A DNA stretch of 64,000 bases from Prunus persica (lineage: Eukaryota; Streptophyta; Magnoliopsida; Rosales; Rosaceae): positions 19,579,548 through 19,643,547 of the forward strand of contig NC_034016.1 of the NCBI RefSeq assembly GCF_000346465.2, given 5' to 3'. Made by a program: the position numbers and the translations under genes. Every line of letters begins with the position of its first letter. Positions within the stretch are counted from its first letter, which is position 1. Shown here in pieces: positions 37,900 through 49,004 of this stretch. The notes beneath the pieces were generated by a model that was given only the letters and a program-made list of their open reading frames with translations, had not been told where the DNA came from and did not search any database.

Positions 37900-39129
37900 A
37901 TGGAACCAATTGTATGGGGCAAGGCTCCCGAAGAAATCATATACGAAATCTTGGTAAGGTTACCCGTCAAATCTCTACTTGGGTGCACGGCAGTATGCAA
38001 GTCATGGAGTTGTATGATCAAAAGCCCTACCTTCATCCACACCCATCTGAACAACCGATTAATCGAATCCAACCATCGAAACAACGACGGCGTTCAACTC
38101 CTCCTTCACAATCCTGAATTTGAGCTTTACTCATTATACAGGGATGACGACGACCCCCGTGCATCATCATCTACGCTTAGGGAGTATACCGATCTTGACA
38201 ATCCATACCAAGTTTACGCCGAACGCACCAGAAGCCGTACCTGGGGATCCGAGTTTGTCGGAACTTGTAACGGACTCGTGTGCCTTGCTGCGGAAGACAT
38301 TGACTTGACTACATTAGTTTGGAACCCTAGCATCAGAAAGTTTGTGGTTTTGCCCAAGTCTGGTGTTACCTTTTGTCATGGACATGGTCGAGAAGCAAGA
38401 TGCGCCTTTGGCTACGACAGGCGTGCCAATGACTATAAGGTCTTACGAAGAGTGTCTTGTTTTCAAGAAGGCAAATTTATCTCATGTCAATATGAGATTT
38501 GGTCGTTAGCCAAGGGCTCTTGGAAGACTCTCAATACTGGTAATGATCGTCATCGTCATGAACGTGACATTGAACAACGGGACTTTGATGCTGGTCATCC
38601 GCCTGCTTTTGTCAATGGTGCTCTGCATTGGGTTCAAGTCAACGTGAACACCGGGAATATTTCCGTTGGGTCGTTCGATATGTCCGATGAAGTATTCAGC
38701 AAGATAACCATACCACCGGAAGCTGAAACACAAAAATGTTTCGATTCTGATCCACATTGCGTGGTGTCGAGGTACAGAGAGTCCCTTGCATTTTTCGAAA
38801 GCTCTGAGGAGAGGAGAGAAAGTGTTGGTTGTGGTTGGCTTCTTCACATGACCATGTGGGTGATGAAAGAGTATGGTGTGGCCAAATCATGGGATAAACT
38901 ATTTGCAATATGCCTGGAAGGGAGTATATGTAGACTGGTTGGTTGTAGAAAAAGTGGTGATGAAGTTGTGCTCAAACTGATTGTTGATAACGTTCAATAT
39001 CGGTCTGTGAACTCTAAGACCAAACAAGTTAAGAATTTGCAAATTAAAGGATCGTGCCGTTACTCGGTCATGGATGCTTTTACTGAAAGCCTTGTCTTGC
39101 TTGACCAGCCTAATGTATTTACATACTAA
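37900..39129 (+). CDS. F-box protein, At3g06240-like, second copy, single exon
   Basis: A 409-aa predicted SCF substrate receptor opening MEPIVWGKAPEEIIYEILVR and then LPVKSLLGCTAVCKSWSCM. The FBA domain text is close to copy 1 (CNGLVCLAAEDIDLTTLVW, CAFGYDRRANDYKVLRR, GSWKTLNTGNDRH, PAFVNGALHWVQVN, SFDMSDEVFSKITIPP, AICLEGSICRLVGC) and it ends in the same NVFTY. Both copies are intact with differences spread along the length, so both are probably expressed proteins. Differences cluster in the loop after the first third (DDDDPRASS here, a longer insert in copy 1) and near residue 310. Confidence 0.92.
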   Translation: MEPIVWGKAPEEIIYEILVRLPVKSLLGCTAVCKSWSCMIKSPTFIHTHLNNRLIESNHRNNDGVQLLLHNPEFELYSLYRDDDDPRASSSTLREYTDLDNPYQVYAERTRSRTWGSEFVGTCNGLVCLAAEDIDLTTLVWNPSIRKFVVLPKSGVTFCHGHGREARCAFGYDRRANDYKVLRRVSCFQEGKFISCQYEIWSLAKGSWKTLNTGNDRHRHERDIEQRDFDAGHPPAFVNGALHWVQVNVNTGNISVGSFDMSDEVFSKITIPPEAETQKCFDSDPHCVVSRYRESLAFFESSEERRESVGCGWLLHMTMWVMKEYGVAKSWDKLFAICLEGSICRLVGCRKSGDEVVLKLIVDNVQYRSVNSKTKQVKNLQIKGSCRYSVMDAFTESLVLLDQPNVFTY

Positions 39130-39486
39130 AAGCAACAACATGATGTATAATTTTATTTGAGTTAGAACTTGCTTTTCACTTATTATGTGTTCTGTTTTCT
39201 TATGCTAATTTCTAAAGTTTAAGGTTTTCTTTTTCGTTATGTTGAAAAAGATCAACAACAAATCCCCAATTTTGTTGTATTACATGGAAAATTAATGGCG
39301 GCTAATGATTTGATTTCCCAACCGATACATATGAACAATACTGTTTTTATAACAACAACAAACTACTAATGGAATATTGAGAAACATTTGCAATGCGAAC
39401 TGATCTACATATTTCATCAATTAAAAGTACCTAACCAAACTATATTACAGTTTAAATTTAAGGGGGTAGGAACATCAGAACTCAAA
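39130..39486. other. Convergent 3' region of F-box gene 2 and AMT1
   Basis: Shared 3' UTR space of two convergent genes; it matches the flank at 35624-35940. No gene. Confidence 0.6.
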
Positions 39487-40989
39487 TTAAACAGCTGATG
39501 AAGGAGGGCCTGTCCTTGAGACCACGAATCCAGGTTTGAGCATTGCCGGATCGCTGCATTCGTCGGTATATACATAAGCCAATCCACCATGACTGGTCAC
39601 ATCCATTCCTGCCATCTCCTCCTCTGATGAAATCCTCAAGAGCTTCAACTTGTGCAGCAAGAAAAACAATGTTCCCATTGTCAAGCTCACAAACCCTACA
39701 ATCACCACAATCTGAACCAAATGTGCAGCCAAGAGCTTTCCGCCTCCTCCCATCAAAAGCCCATATGGCCTGTTTGGTTGCCCTGAATAGACTTCACCCA
39801 CATAAGCCTTTTTGGCAAACAATGCAGTGAATATAATTCCCCATGAGCCACACCCTCCATGAAGCTGTGCTGCTTCCAATGGATCATCATACTTCAACTT
39901 CTCAGCAAGCTTGTTGCATCCCATCAAAACCCAAGCTGCCACAAACCCACAAATGATTGCAGCCCAAGGATCAACAACTGAGCAACCAGAGGTGATTGCT
40001 GCAAACCCACCAAGCAAGCCATTGCAAACGTCGGTGAGGTTCCAATGACCGGAGAGCAAGCGCTTCCCGAAGAGAGTAGTCAGTGCTGCTGAGCATCCAG
40101 CCATTGTGGTTGTCACTGCAGTTCTTCCTATTGCACTCCATTGTCCATAATAGGATCCACTCTCCCCATAGGGCTTGAGAATGTTGAGGAATGAGCCTGC
40201 ATTGAAGCCATACCAACCAAACCAAAGCAGAAATGTCCCCAAAACAACCAATGTGCCGCTATGTCCACGCAAAGCCACAGACCTACCTTCATGATCGAAC
40301 CGGCCTATGCGTGGGCCTTCAATAAGAGCACCCCACAAGCCTGCTATGCCTCCAACCAAGTGAACAACACCAGAGCCTGCAAAATCAATGACCCCAGAAC
40401 CAAATAAAAGATTGTCAGCACGAGCAGGGCTTGCCCATCCATCAGCAGACCAAAACCAATGAGAAACAATGGGGTAGACAAAGCCAGTCAAGAAAGATGA
40501 ATAGATCAAGTATGCAACGAATTGGGTTCTTTCAGCAATGGAACCACTTGTGATTCCAGCAGCTGCAATGGCAAAAGCCCATTGATAAAGAAAGTAACCG
40601 TAATCGAAAGACTGAGAAGGAAACTTGTTAAGGCCAAAGAAGTGTTGGCCTATGAAGCCATTGGAGGGGGTGCCAAAGGCCAAGGCAAAACCAAAAAGGT
40701 AGTAGAAGAGGCCGCCCGTGGCAGCGTCAAGGACATTGGTGAGCATTATGTTCATGGTGTTCTTGGCACGAACAGAGCCGGCACAGAGCATGGCAAAGCC
40801 GAGCTGCATCGCGAAAACAAGGTAGGCAGAGAAGAGAAGGTAGGTGTTGTCAACAGCATAGGCTGTGTCAACAAACTTGTTCGAAACGGCATCAAAGCGG
40901 CCGCAGATGTATTGGGCGGCTGCGGTGGCATTGGCAGCTGCACCCAAAAGGGGTTGGAGGTCAGAGGCTGAGCAAGAGATAGCAGCCAT
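39487..40989 (-). CDS. AMT1: High-affinity ammonium transporter, AMT1 family, single exon
   Basis: This plasma-membrane ammonium importer probably works in root nitrogen uptake or internal retrieval. It is 500 aa and intronless, as usual for plant AMT1. Family text: [56 protein letters not shown] (with the first pore His), [32 protein letters not shown] and LHGGCGSWG (second pore His). About eleven membrane segments are expected from the hydrophobic pattern. The C-terminal regulatory tail keeps GMDVTSHGG; its Thr, residue 465, corresponds to the phosphorylated Thr that shuts Arabidopsis AMT1;1. The isoform within AMT1 cannot be fixed by eye. A relic of its C-terminus is at 35940. Confidence 0.96.
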   Translation of the reverse strand: MAAISCSASDLQPLLGAAANATAAAQYICGRFDAVSNKFVDTAYAVDNTYLLFSAYLVFAMQLGFAMLCAGSVRAKNTMNIMLTNVLDAATGGLFYYLFGFALAFGTPSNGFIGQHFFGLNKFPSQSFDYGYFLYQWAFAIAAAGITSGSIAERTQFVAYLIYSSFLTGFVYPIVSHWFWSADGWASPARADNLLFGSGVIDFAGSGVVHLVGGIAGLWGALIEGPRIGRFDHEGRSVALRGHSGTLVVLGTFLLWFGWYGFNAGSFLNILKPYGESGSYYGQWSAIGRTAVTTTMAGCSAALTTLFGKRLLSGHWNLTDVCNGLLGGFAAITSGCSVVDPWAAIICGFVAAWVLMGCNKLAEKLKYDDPLEAAQLHGGCGSWGIIFTALFAKKAYVGEVYSGQPNRPYGLLMGGGGKLLAAHLVQIVVIVGFVSLTMGTLFFLLHKLKLLRISSEEEMAGMDVTSHGGLAYVYTDECSDPAMLKPGFVVSRTGPPSSAV

Positions 40990-41605
40990 GGGAGAGACTA
41001 GAGGAGGAAGACGGGAATGTGGAGAGGTGGAGAATCTGAAGGCTATTTATTGTGACAAAAAGATCCCAAGATATTCCAGAGGTGGATGGCCAAGAATTAG
41101 GAGAATCTAATAGATTCCGTAGTGAAATAGAAGACAAGTGGAGACCAAATACGCTTAGGTCCGTAATTCCATAACTGATTTTCCTCCTATTTTGGAGATC
41201 AGAAACTGTAAAGCTGTTACATTCTGTACTATATAACACCACGTGAGAAATTTAACCAAGCTAAATGAACGTTTCAAATTTTCCTCCAATCAGTGAATAT
41301 TCCATGCCTGATTGGTCAATTGCTATTAAAGTGTAAAGTAAAAACAAGGAAAAGTCTCAACCATAAGATGATAAAACAATCAGGAAACATACTTGATTTT
41401 AAAAAAATTTCTATATTGGGGTCTTCATGTTTTTGGTACATGCACTAGCTCAACTAATAATAATACAAAAATTTGGAAAGCTATCTCAATTGTACAACCT
41501 TGTGACTTCGCAGTGTTGCCATCACCACAAGCATTCTTGTATCACTAGTTTTGACTCGTATCGTAATAGACATCGCCCATCTTCAAGAGATAACCAACCA
41601 GCAAC
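40990..41605. other. AMT1 promoter region and TTC4-like 3' flank
   Basis: The sequence 40990-41240 is the leader and promoter of the minus-strand transporter; TATA-like strings on the minus strand are AATAAATAG near 41042-41050 and TTATATAGT near 41228-41236. The rest is AT-rich 3' flank of the next minus-strand locus. Confidence 0.5.
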
Positions 41606-44561
41606 TCAAGGTGGAGGAGCCCATTTCCCAGCTTTGAACTCTTTATAGAAGCTGGAACGTTTAGAAACAACAAAAAACACTGTCCGGGAAAAACCAAACA
41701 ATTGTCATAAGAAAAAAAATGAAAGGAATGAAACTGATACGACAGTAACTGTGCGCTGAAGACAGACCTGGGATCCCTCGAATAACAAATTTAGGTTCTT
41801 TCAGAACATCATGAAGTGCTCTTTTCTCATTTACTTTCACCCATTTAGAGGAACCTTTGCCTGACGAACATCAGATAAAGAAAGTTCAGATAAACTTGTC
41901 AAGAAAACGAAATCCTGGGAAAAATGGGCTCAAGTAATGTTTCTTTGCAATTAGTGATAGTTTAAAAAATGGAACAGTTTTTCAAGCCGAAAGAAGTAAT
42001 GTACAAAATATAGTTGGCAACAGAACTCAGTAAATACACCCCAAGACACGGATAGAGCCAGTTAAAATTAGGTCATGGGTGTAAATTACATATGACTATA
42101 ATAAACTTTAATCATATTGAATGTAAGACCTGGCTTTCTGCACCAACAATCATGTGTATAGGAGAAACTAAATTGTCCATGATCAGAGGCCACCAACAAA
42201 TGACTTTTCATAGATTAAACCATATACATGTGCACGCACAACCATAATTAAGATGAATTTTACTATAGTGCATCATGAAACATATCCAGCCTAATAGTTG
42301 AATGCTCAAATGGATAATCAACAAATTACTGGTAAGGAAAGCAAAAGATGGTGTAGTGTCACTTGGCACAAGAAATGTAGGAAAAAGAAACTTGAAGACA
42401 CCCTACCTGCTGAGCTGCCATCATTAGAATTCTTATTTGCATCCTTTTCCTCATCACCGATGTTTTCCACATGAGAAGCTGCAGTGCCCTCTAAGAGACA
42501 ATGAAGAATCTTTGTTTTGACAGAGAAACTCCTGGACTTGCATTATAAATCAAGGACAGAGAAATTTGAAAATGCACAGTTAATTTCATCTTTAAAGATA
42601 CAGAAAATTATTCCTTACTGACATACCCACGAAGATATGGAGATAACTAACTAGGTTTATACAAGTTCATTCATACACCTCTTTTCCTACTCTTTGATGC
42701 ATGGGCATTCACAGGAATACCCAGCATGCTCTATTAGTTACACTTTCCCTTCAATTAACCACATTGCAATACAAAGGAAAAGTTTGGAATTTCAACAAGC
42801 CAGTTGTGATCTCATGTCCTAACAATTGGAAACTAAGCGAACCAAATATCCAATCACAATCCCGCAGCATGCATACTAAAGTCCAAGAAAAATAAACTCA
42901 AAAGAGTGGATAGCAGCACCCTAGAATCAGATAATGCGTTTATGTCAACTCATGGCTCATGCCACAACATCCAGTTCTACAGATTTAATAATTATCATCG
43001 CTTCCTGTAGATGATATGGTCAACCTCCTGAGACTTAGCCAATTACTCTCAGAAGTCAAATATGATGCAAGCAATCCAAAATATAGATGAACTTGCTCAT
43101 TTTCCTTTGCTAGAGAAGTTCAATAATGCAGAATATTAAGAAGATTCTTCAGAAAGCAACTTCCTTTTAATATTGAGTATATGTAAACCAAATTACAACA
43201 AAATAAAATGACCTACTTCATAGTATAATTCAACAGCTTCACGAGTGTAATTGTGTTCCTGATCCCATGACAAAGGTGGGCAGTTTTCTGAAAACATGTT
43301 TGAAAGCTCCGGAAAACACAAAATGCACATATATCCAAAAGCATTGGATGCTACATAGAAAACTCATAGGCAATTCAACTTTAAAATATAACAGAACACT
43401 TTAAAAGAAGGATATCATGTCCAGATTAGCTGACAACATTTCAGTCTCACAGAAATCCTCAATGAAGTCACTGGACATAACCTCTGCATACAGCAGAAGA
43501 ACTGGCCAACGAAGAATATTATTCTTATCTAATACAGGCTTTCTTAATCCTGTAAGTCCTTGATACATTGCCTTCCCAATTTTCAGCCCTCTACTTTCGA
43601 TCGCGGAAACAAGGTCATGCATAGTTTCAACAAAGAAATAAACATTAGCCTGAGAACAATCACAAACAGTTCATTCATAATTGTATCATTCCATTAGTAA
43701 TATAATCAAACCTTAGCCTCTGTTGGAAACTTGAGCCTCACGCTGTTCATGTTCCATCTTCTTTGACTCAATTTGCCTTAACAGCTTCTTTAGCTCTTCG
43801 TTACTTGGGTCATGCTTAAGCCCATTTTGGCAATGCAAAGTTGATTCAAGCAACAAGTTCAATGCAAAATACGCTTTGGCAGCTCGGTACAAAGCCTATC
43901 ATCAAAACCCATATCGCTTAAATAAATAATAAAAAAGACTAAATATTCAAACAAAGCCCAGCTGAGAACAATAACATGGTAAAAATTTGAACACCTTGAC
44001 ATTAGTGGAACAGAGCTTAATTTAGTCCTCAGCATCAGTAAGAGCACGTCTGTAGTTACCAAGTAAAAGATTAACATGGGCCCTATTGGAAAAGAGAATA
44101 GAGGTGTCACCGTGTCAGAGTCACTCAAAGCTTGCTGATTTATTGCTCTCGTGTACCAATCTATGGCATCAGCGAAGTGCTTTTTGCCCATCTTCACATA
44201 CTGGTTACCCTGTCCTGCGAAACCCAACCAAAAAAAATATATGTAAAAACAAAGACAGTATAATCCTATCAAGTGGTTTTTTTTTTTGTTTTTTTTTGGT
44301 GAGGACCTTTTCTATTGAAAGTGGCAATAGTATATTAAACTCACACACACAACAAGAATGCTAAGACTCGAACCCAAGACCTTGCCTGAGGGAATAAATA
44401 CTTCAAACCACTATACTAGTGGGTCCTTTGCCCTATCAAGTGCTTTTAATGTGTGAGAGAGAGAAAACCTTGAGTTCAATAGCAGTATTTTCTTTGAGAG
44501 CGGCTATGGCATCGAGGTCATCTCTTTCGCTTTCAGTTTGGGGTTCAGACCCCTTTTCCAT
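41606..44561 (-). pseudogene. TTC4: TTC4/CNS1-like TPR co-chaperone, disabled
   Basis: TTC4/Cns1 proteins are TPR co-chaperones of HSP90 and HSP70. Pieces in order: MEKGSEPQTESERDD...TAIELK (44469-44561); GNQYVKMGKKHFADAIDWYTRA (within 43995-44214); YRAAKAYFALNLLLEST and HDPSNEELKKLLRQIESKK (43712-43895); DLVSAIESRGLKIGKAMYQG to about 43420; ENCPPLSWDQEHNYTREAVE near 43225-43290; LEGTAASHVENIGDEEKDAN near 42400-42490; KWVKVNEKRALHDVLKEPKF near 41770-41850; and SSFYKEFKAGKWAPPP at 41606-41660. Disabling changes: a base seems missing at the exon 2 start (GACAGGG for GAGCAGGG), 8 extra bases near 44104-44117, an in-frame TAA at 44022-44024, and a shift at the end of exon 3. Splice sites are otherwise kept, so the loss is recent. 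Confidence 0.75.
44276..44431 (-). mobile_element. tRNA-derived SINE with 11-bp target duplication
   Basis: CCTATCAAGTG at 44265-44275 is repeated exactly at 44432-44442. On the minus strand the 156-bp insert opens GCAAAGGACCCACTAGTATA, has an A box (TAGTATAGTGG), a B box (GGGTTCGAGTC) and ends in an A-rich tail (A9 C A10). It lies in intron 1 of the TTC4-like locus. The family is not named here. Confidence 0.9.
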
Positions 44562-44626
44562 CCATCAATATTGCCATTGCTTCTTCGAATTCGCTTCTTT
44601 TCTAGTTCTGCTGCTGGCAGAGTATT

Positions 44627-46008
44627 GCTAGAACCTTACGCAGAAGCTGGGACTTGCATACTGGTAATGTACAAAGAGCAAAATATGATTGCGAATGCGT
44701 TTGCCGGGCTGAGTTTATGTTTTCCTATAGGCCTTTTATGTCTGGATTCTCAAGATACATTTTAGTGTAGTTTATGTTTTGGGCCTTTGGCTCCGCAATT
44801 GAAGTCATAACCTTTACCCATGGGCCCTCTCACACATGTTTTGTTAGAGAAAAAATAATAATTGAACCTGCTCATCAACACAGAAGATTTTGGATGAGAA
44901 AGCTAAGTTCAAACATCATCTCCTGCCAACATGTATGGAAGAAATGTTGAAAGGACCCGTTTCAAATTTTTTGAAATCCGAGACGAATTCTATGGAAATT
45001 CTGACATCACCTCGATGCTGGCCCACTTACTCAAGACCGAGACTTTCTACTGAAAATTTGGCAGAGTCTCCTTGTAATTTGAACAATCCCAAAAATTTCA
45101 ACATGCATAAAACACATTTAATAACTCAACATGCAACACGTACAATATAATTTCAATTGGATGATTATCAATTGTTTGATGAACTAAGGGTTAACAATTA
45201 TTTATGAGTGTGTCAAACATTATTTATCACAAGTCATCAACCAAATTAAACTCGTTGTTTTGAAAATTTCACATATCCTATAAAATATGTAGGTTTTAAT
45301 TTATCCTAAGCTAGTGCAAAAATATAGTGAATCCTTTTAATTGCAAAATGGGTGAGTGAGAAGTTTCTTGTAAGGATAAATTAAAAATAAAAGTGGGTGA
45401 AATGAATGATGCATATATTTTCACCAAATTAGACATAACACCATCTCTTCTTAGTACAAATGTTGAAAGTAGACCGAACCTTGATATCATGCAAGTCAAA
45501 GCCATGAGGCTTTAGAAAAAGCTAAGTAGAAAAGTGAAAGCCATTATTGATAATATCCCGTTGGCGTCTGTTTACGCGTAACAATACCACCATCACATTA
45601 ATCGCAACCAACGCAAGCCTTTTGTGGTTTTTCTTTGTAGCAAGGAAAAAGTATGCTAATTTTTAGCTGTTTGCAGCACGTCTCTCTTCCTATCCTCAAG
45701 CTTTGTTTGCATGCTTTTTTCTTTTTGTCGTTCAGCATGTTTGCTTGAACTTCACTGCTTGCATCCCTTTTGGCCTCGGTTGTTTTCTGTGGCTTGAACA
45801 AAAAAAAGAAGAAGCAAAACTACACAGGCAACATGACCAAGCATGAAGCTACTTGAAACCAAATCGCTAGAAGAGCAATGTGCAGGACTGATGTATACCA
45901 TAATTCAAACTTTAGAACAAGAGGATTAAAGTTAACTAGTGTAATTCAAACTTTAGAATAACTGAAGGAATCAGCAATGGCATCTCTCTTGAATGGATCC
46001 ACCCCATA
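44627..46008. repeat. Dispersed segment, copy A
   Basis: Blocks shared with copies B (49005-50420) and C (53020-53972): 44627-44825 (ACGCAGAAGCTGGGA and GGGCCTTTGGCTCCGCAATT), 44834-44945 (ACATGTTTTGTTAGA and GAAAGCTAAGTTCAAACATC), 45808-45920 (CACAGGCAACATGACCAAGC), and 45920-46008 (CAGCAATGGCATCTCTCTTG, shared with B). Between the blocks the copies differ by insertions. No ORF is conserved. It begins 66 bp upstream of the TTC4-like start. Confidence 0.75.
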
Positions 46009-46957
46009 CCAATTAATTAATAAGTATGCATAGATGATAGAGCTATTGAATTTATACGTCACTACTAAAAAGGCTCAAAAGGCATTGAGGTTCCTTTTGC
46101 CTTTTTTGGGGACTGAAAACAATGCTTATTATAATATTAGGAAAAGTTTTAAATCAATGTCTTTTGAAAGGATTTTCATTTGGCGTCCCTTATAATAATT
46201 TTCTAGCATAGGAGGGGAGGCATCCCAGTTGTATCTTGTGACATTATCCTTTCTTCTTCTTGCTCATCTCTTTGTCGAATTTTAGTCTTTTCTTGCTCTT
46301 GAATAATAATCCACTCTCTTGGTCTCCATTTCTTTTTTTCTCCCCTATGTATTTTTCTAAGAGAATGAAGTAGGCGTTGTCATATTGTCATAAAATTGGT
46401 CTTTGCCATAAAGCTGTGAACTTGTCTTCTTCTACTAATATTGGAGTGGATATTGTTTTCTTGGAATAATCTACCATCCATTTAGGATGATACTTGAATT
46501 AATTCTTGCCGACAATGCAGAAATGTGAATGATCGACCAACGTACTATTTTCTGGTTCATTGAGACAACTTGTTCAATCTGAGCATACCATGGAATTAAG
46601 TTTTGTGGATTGTCCATCAATGTGAATGATCGGCCGACTATATTATCTGATTCATTGAGGATGACGCAATCTAAGCTCCCATGTTATCCACAAAACTTAA
46701 TCACAGCAAGTTGATGAATTGTGCACCGTATTTGTTTCGCTATGTATTTAACCCAGAAAAGAAGATGTATGCATCCATTGGTAGGTAAAGAATTACATAA
46801 AATATTCTTCAAACAAAGATACTCCTTCTACAAGTATCTATATATTTGTTTCGATCGCTATATATATTTCTCCAAAACTTAGAACAATTCATCCCACAAA
46901 ATCAAAAAAGCAAACCTTAGCTTAACATTCATCTCATCTTTCTTCTCTATTTTCAGC
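46009..46957. other. Upstream region of the protease inhibitor gene
   Basis: No gene. It holds a direct repeat of about 65 bp (from ATGTGAATGATCG at about 46523 and ATGTGAATGATCGG at 46620) and a perfect 16-bp inverted repeat, ATTAAGTTTTGTGGAT at 46595-46610 and its complement at 46686-46701. Confidence 0.6.
46859..46866 (+). promoter_or_regulatory. Probable TATA box of the inhibitor gene
   Basis: TATATATA stands 92 bp before the ATG, followed by an A/C-rich leader (CAAAACTTAGAACAATTC), a common plant arrangement. A second TATA-like string is at about 46838-46845. Confidence 0.5.
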
Positions 46958-47558
46958 ATGAAAGCAATCTCTTATAACTTTGGGCAGGGTTTCAACACAA
47001 CTGTAAAATTTGTGGGGTTTTTGTGCTTCGTGAATCTGATTTTGCAGGTTAATTCCAACCCTACTGCAGCTCCTATGAAGCAGCCTAATCCCGATTTTGC
47101 AGCCAATGATCATTACTTCTTGCCCAAAGATAGTGGTCTCGTTCCACCTCCCGGCCCTGATCCATGTATCCCACGAGTCGGTAAGAATGTCCATTGCAAC
47201 TAATTAATTTATTAGGTTTTTTTTATTATAAATAAACTCATTTTAACATCACATAATATTACAACAATATAATCTTAATTTATTAGCTAATTAGTTGTCG
47301 GATTAACAGTAATTCTATTTGATTATTGGTTTATTAATTTGTTGCAATGTTACAGCGGGTAAAAGATCATGGCCCGAGTTGGTCGGCGAAATTGGGGAAG
47401 CTGCAGCGATGAAGATAGAGCGAGAGAACCCTAATGTTGGAGCGATCATTCTTGTGGAAGGCACTCCAAGTCCAACAAAGGACCTCAACTGTGACAAAGT
47501 TCGGGTCTGGATCGATCAAAACGGCGTCGTGACAAGGGTCCCTAGTGTACGCAACTAA
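46958..47558 (+). CDS. Potato type I serine protease inhibitor, secreted, 2 exons
   Basis: Exons 46958-47180 and 47356-47558 (426 nt, 141 aa). Family I13 inhibitors block subtilisin, chymotrypsin or trypsin-type proteases and are often wound-inducible. A hydrophobic stretch (FVGFLCFVNLILQV, residues 19-32) suggests an N-terminal signal or anchor, preceded by a rather long polar start. A Pro-rich linker (PKDSGLVPPPGPDPC) follows. The inhibitor domain reads GKRSWPELVGEIGEAAAMK, ENPNVGAIILVEGTP and CDKVRVWIDQNGVVTRVP. By alignment with eglin-type loops the P1-P1' pair is Lys-Asp (PTKDLN), which suggests trypsin-like targets; the loop is one residue longer than in eglin. Cys residues before GKRSW and in LNCDK could form the family disulphide. 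Confidence 0.88.
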
Positions 47559-49004
47559 AAAGAATTCACTAGAACTTTTTCAATGAATAATGCATGGTAT
47601 GTTAATTATAACGTGCATGAGCACGAGCACCCCTTTGACTCTGGCGACTTTATCTTATGGCGCCATTGGTTAAAGTCTTCGTCGTTGTGTGACGGTTGGA
47701 ATGTAAAAACAATAACATAGTTATATAAAACCTTATTCGCATATGTATCCTCCATTTTCTTCATCACCTCAACTGTTACTTGTTTGTCCCCCAAAGATTT
47801 GAATAAACTCATTGCATTACAAGAAAGATTATCTTTGCCATCTCTTTTATATGACCATTTTTTGGATTTATATCATTAAAAGAAGCATTTAATCAGCTTA
47901 TTTTTTTAGCATGATATTTTGACTTCTCTCAATACTCATATAAATTTTATGTGTGAGTAGAATATACGTTGCACAAAATGAATGGAAAGGCAAGAAGGAA
48001 TTGTAGTTAGCATTCTGCTATTATATATTTTCCCAATAACAATCCCGCTCACCTAAGGATTTAAAAATGAGGTCATGTGAGGTCATCTTTAATAAAAGCC
48101 CTTAAATTAATCTAATGACACGTATAGTTAATGATCTTAACCCTCACTCATGCTCCTCTTTTTACTCAAATAAACTCTTTAAATTTGCAAAACTAAAAAG
48201 AAAAAGGAATACATGTGTATATGCATTTCTGCTACATGTATGTATTGACGAATTAAGATGATTTGAAACTCCATGGCTGCAATACTTGTAGTAGAAATTT
48301 GAATGGAAGGATGAAGGTCCATTTACTAAGGCTTCTCTTTTCCTTTCCACGGACTTTTTACAAATTTCTATACATATATCACGTCGGGACATTTTGAAAA
48401 AGACCAAAGAAGAGAGAAATATTTTACATACAATTTGTGTGTTTGAGTACATACATTCCTTTTCTTTATTTAATGACTTTCGTGATACGTGCACTCGTGC
48501 TCTTGTTCTTTTGTGTTTGACAAAATAGAATCACGACAAATTGTACAATAATAGAATTTTGACGGGACCTCTTCTGTACTACAACCACTCCATCAGCAGC
48601 ACTAACCATTAAAAGTCTCAACCTCAGCACTAACATAAAATCTTTGACCTAACAAGCCTATGTTTTCTTTTCTCTCAGCCACATGAAGTCTCTCATCATC
48701 TTTTTACGTAGTCACATTGGCTTTACGTTATTTCTTTTCAAGGATAAACTTGATTGTGGTTTTCAATCTATTTGCTTGGTGTGTATTTGCAACAAATAAT
48801 TTGCTAAAGAAGGATAAAATGTTATTTTAAATATTTGGGTGTATATGTATTTTTGCTACATGTATTGACAAATTAAAGTGATTTGAAACTCCAAGGCTGC
48901 AATACCTGTTTTATTTTTCTAGCAATGCAATATTTGTTTGATGTTTGACAATGTGTGTTTAATTTGGTGTTTATTTATATATTGCTTTAAGAAAAACAAG
49001 TTTA
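47559..49004. other. Intergenic region after the inhibitor gene
   Basis: AT-rich, no gene. A local duplication is present: 48213-48290 and 48840-48905 share CTACATGTA, then GATTTGAAACTCCA and GGCTGCAATAC. Confidence 0.5.

Noticed and set aside
34406..39129. A self-incompatibility (S) locus
   Set aside because: The F-box genes are similar in class, but no S-RNase gene is present and GSNOR and AMT1 neighbours give no support.
40522..40971. A 149-codon open frame on the plus strand
   Set aside because: It is antisense to the AMT1 coding exon, a by-product of codon use there.
48162..48494. A 110-codon minus-strand frame
   Set aside because: Low-complexity, no similarity, in AT-rich spacer.
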